From the NCBI GenBank assembly GCA_949825025.1, contig OX463778.1, forward strand, positions 25,105,551 through 25,169,550: DNA of 64,000 nt, in the 5' to 3' direction. The notes beneath the pieces are model-generated. The model saw only the letters and a program-made list of their open reading frames with translations, ran no database searches and was not told the origin of the DNA. A program made the position numbers and the translations under genes. Source of the stretch: Siphlonurus alternatus. Its lineage: Eukaryota; Arthropoda; Insecta; Ephemeroptera; Siphlonuridae. Position 1 is the stretch's first letter. Each line of letters begins with the position of its first letter. Shown here one piece after another: positions 21,673 to 36,566 of this stretch.

Positions 21673-24600
21673 GTAAGTCAAACCTTACCCTAAAATAATG
21701 AACTGACCCAGTGGCGACCGTTTCGGCTCCGTGGTGATTATTTGTGTCTTAATTTGTATTGGATTGTCCATGAATTGAAAGAAATTTTTTAATTATTAAA
21801 TAAAATCATTGTTTTATATTTTATTTTAATATTCGTTGTTTGATTTCCCAATGAGTACGCATAATGTCATGAGTCAAATTTTGAATTTTTATTATTATTA
21901 TATAGTTTGAAATTAATAATAAAAATTAATATTTCAACAATCTAGGTATATAATATATTAATTGCAATATAATTGGTAATACATTTCGGTGCTAGTTTTT
22001 ACTTGATGACGCAGCTGCATCATCGGAGAGGGGAGGTTGGGGTGAACCCCCACCCCCAACACCCCCTTGAGGGGAGGAAGACAAAACAACGAGCATCTTC
22101 TCCTGTGACGTCTTACCTACGTGCGCTGTCGTTCGATTGTTTAATTAATTCATCACAGCTGCTTTTCATCTCGTAATTATTTGGAGCTTTCGATTAAAAT
22201 ATCATTAATTATTTATAACATTTGCAAGGCACTTATGAAAATAATTTAGAGTTTTATTTAAAAACGAAACCATATACAACAGATAGAATTATTGTAAATT
22301 AAGAGGTGCTCTACGACAAAATTAATTACTTATTGAACACATTTTTTTTAATGTTTTAAATAACAATTACTATTTAAAGTACCTTCGGAAATTAAAATTT
22401 GTAGTGTGCATATATATATTGCATAAAGAATATATTTCATTGTATTCGTCTTCATTATATATAATTATTAATTTTATTATTTTAATTTTTATATCTATAG
22501 CTAATAATAGATTTCTTTAGTATACTCAACTGCAATTGTCTATAATAATTTTGAGTTCACTGCTAATTTATTACAATACAACAAGTGTTTTTGTAATAAT
22601 GAAATTAATCATTAATTTTTAATTTATTGATATATACATATGCTGAAATTTACATTTTAATTTTTCTTTACTTTGCTTACAGTTTTTCTGGCGACTTAAA
22701 TGCCCGTAATGTTTCTATACTTCGTTACAAGCTTATTTTCACTTCAATGTTCTTCACTTACTGATTATGGTTATCTCTTATACTGCATGCATTCCGACTG
22801 CAGCAGCATGCATAGGATTAAGCATAATTTCACATAACATAAATAAAAATATTAATCAACTGCATGGGATAGTAACTAAACTGATTGTAATTTAACGTTA
22901 TTCTTAAATTTAATATAAAACAGCAAAACACCATTAAGATGCAACCGCATTTAAAGTTTATTAATTAATTTTAAAAAATTGCTTTGCTTCTTTGTTTATC
23001 GTTTGTTTGTTGCTTTGCTTGCTTTAAAATTTAAAGATTTACTCTAATATTATAAGTACAACTAATTAAAATTGGTCACAAATAACTCTTGGAACGTATT
23101 GTATTATATATTTTTCTGTAGTAATATTATAAATTTCATAAAACTATATAATATAAATAGAAGTATTAATGAAACGCTCTCCGGCTCCATTGCGGATAAA
23201 ATGCTAAATATAATATATAATAATATATATATAAATATATACCTGCAAAAAAAAAGTACTAGATGATCACAAGACAATAGTACGTTGGATCAAACAAAAT
23301 AATCAATTAAGATAAAAAAAATCGCTGGGCTTGATTGCATGATGGCACAGACCCCATCAGCAATATACAGACAGTTTTCACACTTGATGTGACAACAACG
23401 CTGTGAAGTGCACGAACTACAAATTTCGACTGAATTTATTGACGTCGTAAAAAGAGTAAAAATAATGAAGTGTAAAAAATGGTGGTAATAAGTTGCAAAA
23501 GTTATAAACCAGAACCTAATTGATTTGCGTGCCTCGTGCGTGGCGCCTCGCCGAATATTTAATATTATAATAGCATCTCTACATGCAGAGTTGCAAAACT
23601 ATAATATAAACACAACATAAAATATAAATTTGTTTTGCATTAGACTTGCATGAGAAACTCGTAATTGTATTTTGTAAGCATTTGATATTGTTTACAACGA
23701 AATTCAAACAATTATTGCACTTTGGGCTCTCTGCATGCATGCATTGTATTATATAAAATGTATATTATAATTTTCTTATTATATTTATTTATTTATTTTG
23801 TTGCATTGATGTATATTGTAAAATTGTAGTAACGCCCGTATGTATTACGACTAAGTATTAATGTAGGGTATAAATGGTCAGTAAAATTGAGGTGAAAAAC
23901 TATATATATAGCTTTTAAAAATTATGAATATAACATAATAAGATCAATAAAATCAATTATACAATAATGCTGAAGAAATAATAGGAGTTTGCAAAAATCA
24001 TAACATAATAATAATATAACAATTTCATAGGGCACATTATATTTAATCACAAAAACCTTTATTTTAGTTCTAATTAGAAGCTCTCTCTTATGATATGCAT
24101 GCGCCTGCATGCAATCGAAGTTTCAATACATTATAATTTAATAATGATAAAAAAATATTTACACGACATAATGTTAGAGTCTATAACAATATCTCTTTAT
24201 AACTACATAATGAGTAAATTTACTTGACATCTCATGCTATAAATGCAAATTGTCTATTGTCTTCCATCCAGGCATACCACACACCACGATATATTTAAGC
24301 ATATAATAAGTATAATGCTCCTCACAGTCTTCACACATAATATACAAGGCTCGTATGCATTGAATTTTTGAATATATACTACAATATAATTAATTATACT
24401 ATATATACTATGTGCATATATAATTATATTTATGCACATTGCAATAAAATATATATTAATTTTATTAATTTTTACATGCATAAATATTTGTTACATTATT
24501 GATTTATTTGTAATCGTTTTACCGTATACCCATGATGAAATTATAATTACATCATGGTATTCATGGTCTGATATATGCCTATGTCATTTAAAATGCTCAA

Positions 24601-26719
24601 TGTTATTTAAATTACTAAAAACTTCATGTAATTCATTTGTGCGACTTTTTACACCGCTTGTCGATAACTGTGGAAACTGTGACATTTTTCTTGTTGTTAT
24701 CTTACTTTCAAATGTTTAACGCAAGAAACATTGCACATGTTTTTAAATTAAAAACTTTGGTAGTTGACGGTGGATGTCCTACAATTATATAATGTCAGCA
24801 ATTAATACTGATTTTCAATAAACTCCATGTTTATTTACATGATAGTTTGATATTAAGTACAAAAACCATTATCCTCTGACACATAGAAGTTACATTAATT
24901 AATTATTAAAGTTGCCTCCTCATTAACCGACCAGCATACAGCGATGTTCGGCCGCGTCACCCGGCGCTGGTCAGTCGCGCACTCCGCGGTCTTTAGCTGT
25001 GGTCTGAGCCGCTTGGTCATCGCTACAATCGACCCTCAAACACTTTTAATTGTATCAATGTAGCAGGTGTAGTGATGCCGTGTGAACTGTGATCATGTAT
25101 ATCATAGATTGAGCAATGCTGTAATGGTTCAATAAAGAGTCTTTAAAAAATTCACATGTTAAAATAAATCGAATCGATCGTAAACGAATGAAATGAGAAA
25201 AAAATAATATTTACATCAAATTTTAATATAATAATGCATTGCATTAAATGCATACTGTTGAAGTTTCATAAACTTTGCAAAACTCTGCGTGATATTGATT
25301 ATATTTCATGAGACTATATTATTTTTAATTTTGGCTAATTCTGCTGCATTATATATTTATATACGTATATATACATAATACATGAACAGTACAAGGCTGC
25401 ACGGAAAAAAAAATCACATAGCATTAAAGCAAAAAAATTAATAAAAAGTTTGAACCACATTTTCAACTGGTCTAATGAAAATATTACATCGTTAAAGATT
25501 ATACATATTATTAATGCATATACGTAGTTAATTAACGTCTGGTATGAACTGCATGTGAATATTTATGGGAGTCTTAACATTTAATCCCTCAAATTATATA
25601 AAAATATATCAATATATAATTATAATATGGATGCTTTATATTTATTATTTATATTTATTTTATATACACAGTTCGTTCAAGTTCGATTCTCAGACAGCAT
25701 GTTATTTAAAATAACACCTATTGTATAATATGTACATTATTTATTTTTCATCCTATTTCTGATATTCTCGTGTCATTATTTGATGTACGTCACATCTGTT
25801 TGTCTCCATGTAAACACTCCTTCTTCACTATCGACATGCGGTAACAAAATGTCATTTGGATACACAGAGGTGACAGTTTTCGCTAAGTTCGGGTAGCTCA
25901 AACGGTAAGCTGCTCGGCTTTGTAAATATTTGAGTAAACAAATCGTTCATGAAGGAGATGCAGTTTTATAAAACGTGAAGGTATTGCAGAGGAGGCTTTG
26001 AGACGTTATGTAAAAATAATTATTGTTCATTTGTGCAGTATTTCTCTTTGCATTTTAAAATTAACCCTTAAATATACATATACGAGTTGCCTAGTTGTTT
26101 CAAAAACGGCTTTCAATTAAAATCATTATCTCATCTTTTTTTAAGGTTGACACGTTTTCGATATATCTCATAGTGCATGCATGCATATCCTACACCTTTG
26201 CAACTGTGAATTTTATTGGTGCATGATGTTCATTATTGATTACGATCAGCTGATTTGCCTGCTCTCAATGACTAACATCAGAAACTGCCATGCTCTTATA
26301 ATTTTACTATTGATTTTCAAATTTACATGATAGCTTTATTAAAAATATAAATATCAAAATATAATTTAATAACAATTTAATTTCATATTTTTTAATCTTA
26401 TTTGGACTCTATTGATGTTATTACATGACAAGTAATTACATTTAAATAAATTTTAATTAAATCCTGAGTAATTAAGTAAATGACTCGTTTATTCAGGCAC
26501 AGATGTTCTCTTATATATACATGGAATCTTAACCTTACAAGAAGAATATTTACGTGGATATTTAAGTCTGATGAGAATTACTAAACCAAGTTTATTATAT
26601 TTACCGATTATTGTATAATAATATGATATGAACATACTCGATGTTTTGCTATCAATATTTTAATTCCAAGCACCGGTTGCGAGATGTTCATGAGCCATAT
26701 AAGATAAGATATTATGTTC

Positions 26720-26876
26720 ATGTAGGAGGTTCATGGCGGTCCAGGTGGCTAGCACTGAATCATGTTAATAATATAATGTAATATGCTGCTGGAGAAGAAG
26801 AAGTAGAGGCGGTCGGAGACTCAATAGAGGCGGCAACTCAGGAATGTGTCGGGCCACAGATCACGGCTACCGTGCT

Positions 26877-26969
<93 letters not shown>

Positions 26970-27062
26970 TTCTCTCTCACCTCTGCTCGGAATAATTCAC
27001 CTCCTCCTCCAGCACATTAGTCCGCGTCATCGCCTGACGTCATCATAGCTCGCTGCACAGTA
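26720..27062. promoter_or_regulatory. GC-rich island wrapping a (CT)n array
   Basis: GC-rich flanks (GAGGCGGTCGGAGACTC on the left, CACCTCCTCCTCCAGC and CGCCTGACGTCATCA on the right) surround a (CT)n array of about 100 bases at 26877-26978. TGACGTCA is a CRE/ATF octamer. A regulatory role is inferred from composition and position within the Otx region. Confidence 0.35.
26877..26978. repeat. (CT)n microsatellite
   Basis: About 45 CT units with a few TTTCTC interruptions at the right end. Confidence 0.97.
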
Positions 27063-28203
27063 AAATATTCATTCCAAGTTACACAATTCCTTGCTGTTGC
27101 TGCCGTGTTAAATATTTATAATGAGAAGATAAAGAGAAAACTTTTTTGAATTTGTCATTATTATATTCAAATTCATCATCTTGCATGAAAAAGATAAAAA
27201 CAACGTTGAAAATTTTAATGTGAGTAATTTGGAAACTTATTTAAAGTATATTTGAAAATTATATTATAGTAATATATTTAACATTTTCACAACCTTCTTT
27301 TAAATCAATAATTAATATTAAATTGATGAAGTTATAGAAATATTACAAAAATGGATCAATTTTGAAAGAAACTAGCACGTTTCATTTTCATCCGTATATT
27401 ATAATTTTAATATAATGGATAGCATCACAAATAGGCGCTTATTTATGAAAAACGGACGCTTACCAACGATTACCTGCATGCCCTTCCATAAAAACACCTT
27501 AAATTTATTTTGAAATGTTATATACTATAACCGTATTATATACTGCTCAATCGCCTCTCTCTAATCGTGATTAAATGCCATTGCAGGAAATGACACCGCC
27601 TTTTCTTCCTGAAGAAAATTCCCCTGCCGCTATATTAATACAGTAACAAACTATAATAATTTATATCGAGTTTGGAAAAAAAAATCATATTCAAGAATTT
27701 TCTACTTTCAACGAAAGCCCACATCTCTAGTGCGTTGTTAGGCTGTGTTTCCGATGAATTGTATTGACAATTAAGCGTCGTGGCTTAAATGCAGTCGGCT
27801 TGATGTGAGCAGGCCACCCATGCGTGCCATGCATTCGGGTGCATGTGGAGCGCATCTCCATTGTTATTATAAGCAGGCCGAACTAGAAGTAGAAGGATTA
27901 AAGGTCAACTTATAAAAATTAACGGTGACATAACAGTTATATTTATTATTATGATACATAAAATATAATCTTAAAAAAATGAAATAAAACTTGTTTGTAG
28001 TAACATATTATAGTTTTGTATTGTTAAAATTGTTATATAATTTTAATACCATCCATCATACCATCATGCATGCAACAATATATTGTTTTGAAATGTTGTA
28101 AATTTCATATTATTTGTGTACATTATATAATTATATACGTCCTGTTTGTCTCGATTGTGACAAGAAAAAAACATTACATTAATATGAAATTTATTGAATT
28201 AAG

Positions 28204-28207
<4 letters not shown>

Positions 28208-28256
<49 letters not shown>

Positions 28257-28456
28257 NNNNNNNNNNNNNNNNNNNNNNNNNNNNNNNNNNNNNNNNNNNN
28301 NNNNNNNNNNNNNNNNNNNNNNNNNNNNNNNNNNNNNNNNNNNNNNNNNNNNNNNNNNNNNNNNNNNNNNNNNNNNNNNNNNNNNNNNNNNNNNNNNNNN
28401 NNNNNNNNNNNNNNNNNNNNNNNNNNNNNNNNNNNNNNNNNNNNNNNNNNNNNNNN
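28208..28456. other. (CT)n array running into an assembly gap
   Basis: (CT)n at 28208-28256 is followed by 200 Ns (28257-28456). The gap length is a round number and probably arbitrary. The array may be longer than shown, and unseen sequence may exist. Confidence 0.98.
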
Positions 28457-29079
28457 ATGCACTGTATAGCCAAGGCTTCTTATACGGCTTTATATTCGCC
28501 AGCAGCCGTCACCCGGGCTGGAAATATCGTTTTATTACGACCCTCCAGAGGAAATATCACTGAAAATACTTGATGCCTTATATATTGGAGTCTCTTTATT
28601 ATTGCCAAAAAGCACTTTCGAGACAAGAAATTATTTTTGATTTACAATTATTGATCAGGAGGAATCGAAGTTTTAAATTTAATTACATTACAAAAAAATC
28701 GTACAAAGTACCACAATATTTTTTTATGGTGATATAAAATGAAACATGTTAAGTTTATTATAAGTTTATAGTTTTTCTCCAGTTGTAACAATTTATGTCA
28801 AATGTACAAATAATGGCACATAAAATGAATAATATTGCAAACGACTTTTTTTAAATGTTTTATTTTTTACACTGTTCATATAGATGGGACCTTTTATATA
28901 ATATATGAAAAATTTAACTAGTAAAATATATTTTATGAAGTTGTACTGCAGAATTTGGTATCCCTGTACCGATGCGTAAATAAAAAAATGATTCTCTGTT
29001 GATTTAATAATAAAACCCCTCTGTTTTGGGAAGTGACCTATCGTGCAAGTTATTTCTAAAAATTAATGTGAAGCTGGGC

Positions 29080-29430
29080 CTCTTTTGGGGTACCACTTAA
29101 TTCCAAAGTATTCCGGGACTTAGGGGGGGAAGGGGGGGAGAGAGATCCAGAGAGCAACAGTTTGATGCCAAGCGTTGTAAATGACGTCACCGCATAAGGC
29201 TTGTGATTTGACATTTTTTTTTTGTAAAGATCAGTACGGGCAGCCAGAAGAGCCCATCAAGGAGGTATGAAGCTAAAGCTACTGAGAGTGTCTTGGCTAC
29301 CGTCTTTGCTTGGTTGCTGGCTCCCGCGAGATAATACCGCCTAGCCGGCGAGCAGAGTCGTAAATCTAGCGAGCCACAATGACCCAATCTCGCGGCGCGG
29401 TAGCACCGGAGCGAGACGCATGGGAAACGT
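29080..29430. promoter_or_regulatory. GC-rich island in the Otx region
   Basis: About 350 bases of mixed composition with AAATGACGTCACCG, CCCGCGAGATAATACCGCC and CAATCTCGCGGCGCGG. Reading frames are short. A candidate regulatory element only. Confidence 0.25.
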
Positions 29431-32400
29431 TTTCAAATTTAAATATTATATATTATTGAACATCACTTTTATAAACTTTTTTTTTTCTTCTCTTTGGACT
29501 TTTTGATATAACTTTACAATATAGCTTTTTATATTATAAAAATAAATCTTAAAAACTGTTGTCAGGCTTAAATAATTATTTTGTATGCTACATTATTATA
29601 TAAATAAATTTTATTATAATATATTATAGCTCGTCAGTATTATTATATCTTTAGAAGCTATTAAAATATTCTTGCAGAATTTATCATGAAGAAGATATTC
29701 ATATATCACATCTGAATATAATTGTATTCCAGTCATACAGTTTTCTACGGTGCTTTTTTTTTTCCACACTAAAGAATTGATCAAATAGACACACTTGTGG
29801 TGAGACTTTGAAAACGAAGAAGTATAGAAAATATGTTTCCAGTTGTGTGCTTCTCTGAATTGTGTTGTCGGACGTGCAATTATTACACCCTGACAAACTC
29901 CTCGAGTGCCAGGTCGCATGGTTATGTACCTCTCAGGTATTGACCTCAATGTGATGTTGCCCACCTTCACGCCTCCCTGGGTTCCTCAGGTAATTGCAAT
30001 GACATTTTGCGTGCGCGCGCAGGGGTGAAATTGTCGTAGAGGGTGAAGTCTCAAGTCTCTCTCTCTCTAGTTATACACAGAAGATTTCGTTCTCGCACCA
30101 CCGAGCTTTGAAGAGGCCGGCAACAAACTAATACAGAAAATGCAAACAGAAAATGTCCAGTCAGTCCAGTCTAGATGTTATGTGCTAAAACACAGCCCCC
30201 TGGAATTCTAGACGGGCCGTGGCTAAAATGACGTTTTTTTGTGATTGCATATATATATCAACCCTCACTATTTAACTATCATGTTTCAGAAAAATTTAGT
30301 TTTTTCTCACTATTTTTTTTTTTACGGAAATACATTGTTAGGTGGCTAACCATGGATAAATTATAAGTGTATTTTCTTCATGTGGCTAGCTAAGGATTGC
30401 AACTTTTAAAAAAAAAAAAAATAGAGCCGTATTTCACACTTTTTTCCCGCTTTAAAAGAGTTACGGTTCGTCTCGACTCCCCCTTAAATAGTAATTGGTC
30501 AATGTTTGACATAAATTTAAGTTTTACTTCACCTTTATGATATGAACTATATTAATTATATAGACACCAGACAGCGAATATAACTGCACCATATAGAGTA
30601 TTAATTGCACTTTGAGATGTCTGCAGGAACGTCAAAAGTATATAATATATATATACATATGTATGTATTAAGTCAATTAAGTGTTTGGAAATCAAATGAG
30701 CTTATAATATGAACCGTTTCAAGTCGCATATAAAGACCACTTTGTTAATTTAGCCTCGCTGATAGCCAACCTTTTAGTGAGAATAACTTTTAAGCCTATT
30801 GATTCCCATGCTTTCAATAGCATATTATATTAACATCATCATTCCAAGTAATAGAAATTATAACTCAAATTAAATTATATGTATTACATCAGATGTGATA
30901 AAAAAAAAAGAGTCTTTAGAATCAATGTTATCCGAGAATATCTGTATTATATAAAAAAAAATATGCAAACCTTTTAAATAGCATTTTAAATTGAAAAACC
31001 GTAAAATGAGCCTTTATAACCCTGATATATAAAGTCAATGTTATTATAATTAATATTTTATAAATACTTCCACCGAAGATATTTTGAATAATTATTTATA
31101 ACATGTTTTAATTAATATTAAATGGTAATATAAAATACTTGTGCATATTATTTACTTCTAAGGTATTTGCATTATTATACAAATGTCTCTTAGCAAGCAA
31201 GCTGACACGACGAGACTTGATATGAAATGAATATTATAAAGTTTTTTTTTTTTCTTCCTTTGAACTTGCCAAGCAGAAAGGTATGCATAAGGTGAGAGAA
31301 GGAGAAGAGAGTTACTACATACAGCATTTCTGATTGCTGTCCAGATATTATGATTTGTGGACTAGCTATGCAAATGTAAATTCTCAGTTATATGATATAA
31401 TATGTTATACGTTCTCCAATTTTTTTTTTTTTAATTTCACTTCGATGTGACGTGCGGCACTCACAGTCAGCAGCTGCTGGTCTCTCACTTGAAAAAAATA
31501 TCTGGCCGATAGATAGTGACACCGTCGATCTAAAATGTCAAAAATGCATGATGTTATAACGTTATCTAGATAACTTTTTTATATTTATTAAAAGTAAGTG
31601 GCGATTGAAAATCATGAAAAAAAAAACAATTTTTAGAACTTAAGTAGCAATATATAGTTCTTAAAAAAATCAGTTAAGGGTGCATATATTGGAGCACAAA
31701 AAGTTTTCTTGCCCAATAATTGAACGTAAATAAAATTGTCATGCAGAGATGATATAACTTTTTATATAATAATATATAGACTGTTAATCAGAAAGAGTAT
31801 AATATAATACGGCACACCAATGTTAATTCAACCTCTCGACTGATTTTTTTATTGTTTTGTAGATTCAATAAATTGTAAATCAATAAATAGGTAATGAAAC
31901 TGACGCATGTCCATTATAGTATTACGAGATGACAAAAGGGCGCATGTTTATTACACGGGGGTATTCCAGCGAAACAGAATCTAAACCTTGTGGTTTCACT
32001 CCTGTATGGTCGAAGTTATTTTTCCCGTCGGCTATATAATATAAATTTAATACATGTTCTTATGCAAAATATGAAGTTATGCAAATATAATTGTGCAGAT
32101 GGAATACAGTTTCTTTGAATTACAAACAGAATGGAAGCTTAAATGTTTGGTTCTGTGATGAAGCGATTATTATACAAATTCATAAAATTAAGAACAGAAA
32201 AAGAAAATGATTAACGATTATAATCTCTAACACATTGTGGGCACAACTGGCACAAGTAGCAAATTATTATCTTCCATTGATAACAAATTTAATACTAACA
32301 ATGGTAATTGATATGAGAATCGTGAAGTCAGTTTAAAATGTTGCATTCAAGATAACAATAACATAATACCATCATATGTATGAATGAAATTTTTGCTTTA

Positions 32401-32689
32401 TAATAATTAAAAAATAATCTTTTTCCTTTTCTCTTTCGCATGATATAAAGAATAAGAATTTTACCTTTTGTTTATATTTTTCATAATATGGGATTAAAAA
32501 ACAACTTGACAACATTTTCATTTATGAAAATGTTGCTGCTAAAATCCTATAAGTTACAAAAGTATTTAATGTCATTTATGTAAAATGGTCCTAATTTTTA
32601 ACTCGTACAAGTTTCTATCGTATTCTTGTGATATCTTCTCGTATGTATATAATATTATATATAATAGTAAACTATATAATATTTTTGAC

Positions 32690-33060
32690 CCCTCTGGGTC
32701 TAGCAGTGTTTGCCAAGTAGCAGCTAGCTCGTTTTGTGCCCCAGCGACTGTTGCGTGCTCGCTGAGGCGGCAGTGATATAACCCCAGCCTGCATGCAAGT
32801 TGCTTTGTGGTTGCAGCAGCAGCATCGAGCTGCCTGTCAGTCACGCTGCACAATAACAGCAGCAAGCACAAGATGGGGGCGACTGTATCATTCAACCAAG
32901 CCTCATTGTTGCACCCTCAAATCAACAACAATGTACCTCTAGGGGCGGGACTGGGGAGGACAAAAGAGCAAGCCTTTCTGATTAGTCCGCCATTCGAGTC
33001 CCGTATATACTATCTGTAGATTGCATCTGCCGAGCTTCCAACCGCTACCCTAAATTACCA
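32690..33060. promoter_or_regulatory. GC-rich island in the Otx region
   Basis: Moderately GC-rich, with GCAGCAGCAGCATCG and GCTGAGGCGGCAGTG. A minus-strand 107-codon ORF over it starts with a leucine-rich stretch but matches no family I know, so it is treated as noncoding. Confidence 0.25.
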
Positions 33061-33525
33061 AATAATTCACGCAACCGTATCATTTGTCAGCTATATACTC
33101 ACGCCTGAAAATTTATTAACGTAAAAAAAAAAAAAATGTAATAAATTTCGCTCGTTTTTTGACGCGGAGAAATAATCCGATACATATAATAATATATATC
33201 TGTGAGTGCATGGCTTATCGCGCGACACGGTGGATGTTTTTTTGACCCTCGCGCGTGACCCTCGCCCTCCACAGGGACTTGTGGGTGAAATACGGTGCGA
33301 GTGCGTGAGTCAGATAATATTTATTGTTCACAGTTTTTATTTAGACTTTCCATTCAATATATTATATATCTGTAGAAAGGTTTATTGAGTTATGAAGGAT
33401 TAAAAAGTATAATTATATTATATAGCAATGAAAAGTATGCATTGAATTTACGTTTCATGTAAAAATATATAATGAAATAATTAAGTTCCATTTTTTTAAA
33501 AAGACATAAGAGTGTGAAAAAATTC

Positions 33526-33560
<35 letters not shown>

Positions 33561-34189
33561 GATTTGTCGTGAGCAGACGGATTAAGACGGATTTAAGCAG
33601 GACCTCCTTAGTGTAATAAATAATAAAGGAGGAAGGATCGAGGTCCTGGTTTATGCCAACATTCCATTGTTTCCATTAAGCATTGACTTTTGATAGTATT
33701 TATTATATATAATATATTATGAATATTATTATATAATAATGCTAACGCGAAGAACTCGAAGATAGTTAATTCAAAATTCTCAAGTAAAGTTCCGCGCCGA
33801 ATAAAATTAAACTGCGTGGCCATTTACAAAACACAGTGGTGTCTTTGGTATTACCAATTGTCATTATGACATGCTATACGGCTGATGTTACCACTTAACT
33901 AAATTTTATTTCATATATGCGTGACCTAATATTTATTTGAATGGATAAGGGATTTTAGCTTGTATTTGAAATATCAACAAGTCCAGCAGAATAGCTAACC
34001 ACAACGGTATATAACATATAGTATAATATTGTTAAATTGCCATACTTAACTCTTATTTTACAAAGCCCCAAAATATACATATACATAAAATGAAGAAACT
34101 TCAAATATATTATATTTAAAATGTCATTATATACAAATAGTTGACAAAAGTTAGTCATACACCTTTCCTTTCTCTGATTATATTTCCAT

Positions 34190-34420
34190 CAAGCTGCAGG
34201 TGTTATTTATCTGGCCAATCTTTGCAAAGACATGTGAGGACTCCGCATGGCCGCACGGTGAAGGTGCTGGTCACCTCTGCGGGCCCTCACGCACCGCCGC
34301 CGCGCCGTCTGCTGATGCAGCCTCCTCGATGGAGAGTGTGGCCCTGCGTGAAAACCGACTGACCGCCAGGTAGCCACCAAAAACGTTTTACTCCGCAATA
34401 TTGTAAAGTCTACCTCGCAC
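34190..34420. promoter_or_regulatory. GC-rich island in the Otx region
   Basis: A block with CACCGCCGCCGCGCCG, CTGCAGGTG and CATGGCCGCACGG. No supported coding frame. Confidence 0.25.
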
Positions 34421-34635
34421 GACAAGCCTTTGTACCTGCAGTCGTTGACTGTAAAATGTATTCATCATGTAGCTGTTATTTTGATATTATATTAATATAT
34501 TATTATATTTTGCTCCTACTGTCAACACAGATGTTATATGAAATTATTGTTATACTGCACAGTTGCAAGTGAAGTCTCACAAATCTTTCAATCTATTTTG
34601 TGATTTTTTTTTTCATAAAACACACTTACTTGGTC

Positions 34636-34698
34636 ATTATAAAATTAGTATTTTATAAAACAATAATATAATTATTTTATAAAATACTAATTTTTTTA
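34636..34698. repeat. A/T-rich hairpin
   Basis: AAATTAGTATTTTATAAAA and its complement are separated by about 20 bases, giving a perfect A/T-rich stem. Confidence 0.7.
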
Positions 34699-35164
34699 CG
34701 TTATTGTTTTTTCAAACAAGGGAAAAAGCAGTGAGCATTTTAGGAAAACTAATTACTCTAATATTATAAAATGCATTAATTAATAGATGTAGTTGAAAGT
34801 ACACGCCATATGCCTTCCAAATAGCTTATTATCCTCCGAAAAAAATATTTACATCCATTTAGAATTTAGAAGCAAGATATATACTGCACTGACGTCATCA
34901 GCGAATATAACTTTAGGGTCAAAATGTATCCCTTCTGAAAACTTTAGAACTAAATTATATACGATAATATTTTATTTAATTTAAATACCATGCTCTATTT
35001 AAAAAAAAACTTTAAATTAATTAAAATCATGAATGCAAAATCGAATTTAATATTGTTGAAAAATAAATTCATAAATCTGGTGCTATAAATAATGAAGAGC
35101 TAAAAATATTTTAGAGTATAATTTATGGTATAAATTGCGTGCAGATATATTATTATAAAAAATG

Positions 35165-35480
35165 TTGTAGAACATAACTTTTTGATATCTTGGTCACCGC
35201 ACCAAGCATTGAACGCCCAGTGATGCTGGGCCTGATTGATAACGCTCCAGGTTCTGGAGGCTCCAGAACAGACGAGGCTCTATATTAAGTTGTGAAAACG
35301 TGGTCATCATTATCAGCTGACGGGTGCCAGCTGAGAGGCGCGATCAAAATCGGACGTATCGTCGAGAGTCAATCTGCGCGCGCCTGCCAGTCACATGTCT
35401 CCCGTAAACAACGAGATGTTTGTTTACGTTATTATCATCGGATTTGGAGGAGATCGATCGGGGCCCCGTCAGAGGGGATT
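35165..35480. promoter_or_regulatory. GC-rich island in the Otx region
   Basis: Contains CTCCAGGTTCTGGAGGCTCC (a small inverted repeat), GCGCGCGCCTGCC, GTAAACAACGAGATGTTTG and GGAGATCGATCGGGGCCCCG. The forkhead-like GTAAACAA occurs in mirrored orientation (TGTTTAC). A regulatory role is inference. Confidence 0.3.
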
Positions 35481-36519
35481 ATTTTTTATTTAGGACTGTT
35501 AATAGAGAAGAAAGGAAAATCGATATGTCAGAAAGTTGTGTTTTTCAATGTCGTTTAATATTATAACCATAAAAAATAATATAAACGAGTGAAAAAATAA
35601 AAATATTATATAGTTGGAAAAAAATCCCTGATTGAGTGATTTAGTCTACGCGTTGAGGGTATGCAACCAGTTCAACTTGAGTCTATTATTAAATTTAATT
35701 TTGATTCATGCTATGCAGCATTTAGTAATTTAGAATGATGTACAGTACGGACAGTACTATAAATATATTTCTATAAGTGGTATATGTACACTCGTCGCCT
35801 TGGAAAATAAGAAAATATCCCTCCTCTTGCAGCCTTGTTAATATAATCATCATGTCCTATATGTTATTCTTACGGGGCATGGTGTTTAACAATGCTGTAT
35901 TAAAGGGAAATTTTTCCGAGGTGACGACTGTACAATTTTATTTACTATGTGTACGTACATGGGTGAAGTCAGAGGTGAAGTACTGGTTGCATACACACAA
36001 GGGGCAGAGACTAACAAGGCTGCAATGCAAACGTTATATTATTATACAAATTTTTGTTTGAGTGTATATTATTATTATTGTACTAAATTTAATCGTAGTG
36101 AATTAATTACAATAACATAACTAATGTACAACAGAACTATATATATTTTACTGCATAGTAATGAATATTTAAATTAGCGAGCTTGGAAAAATTTATGAAT
36201 GAAATCAACTTTTATGCAAAAGTGCTTAAAAAAAACAAAACAAACAAACTAACAAAAAAAGTAAGTTACAATATTTACTATATTAGTAAAGTGTTATTAT
36301 CTTGTCATAATGTATAGACTTTTAATTGAATTTAAAAGTTGTGTGTTAAATATATTATGGTGCTAATGCTAATGTGATGTTTAAAAGGACACAATTTTAA
36401 TTTAATTATTATATTAATTTTTAAATATTGTTTGGGTATATATGTTTAAATTAATTAAATTTAGGCTAATTTTAATTAGAATTAAGTATGTTACATATTT
36501 TATGTAATAATAGACGTTA

Positions 36520-36566
36520 TCCATGCTGTGCAGCCTATATGATCGAAATAAAAATTTGAATTTGAA
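36520..36566 (+). mobile_element. probable LINE 3' end fragment
   Basis: GATCGAAATAAAAATTTGAA followed by a second TTTGAA resembles the short repeated 3' tails of jockey/CR1-like LINEs. Only the terminal tens of bases are recognisable. Confidence 0.3.

Noticed and set aside
25880..25990. tRNA-like A box (GGTAGCTCAAACGGTAAGC) and a B-box-like GTTCGATTC at about 25683
   Set aside because: The two boxes are in the wrong order and too far apart, and no cloverleaf can be drawn; at most a SINE remnant.
29882..29990. Short frame MVMYLSGIDLNVMLP... followed by donor-like CAGGTAATT, and a 118-codon minus-strand ORF over the same place
   Set aside because: The donor phase does not fit the next Otx exon, and neither product resembles a known protein.
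32572..32895. Minus-strand 107-codon ORF starting with a leucine-rich, signal-like stretch
   Set aside because: It lies in a GC-rich island where long chance frames are common, and has no family match.
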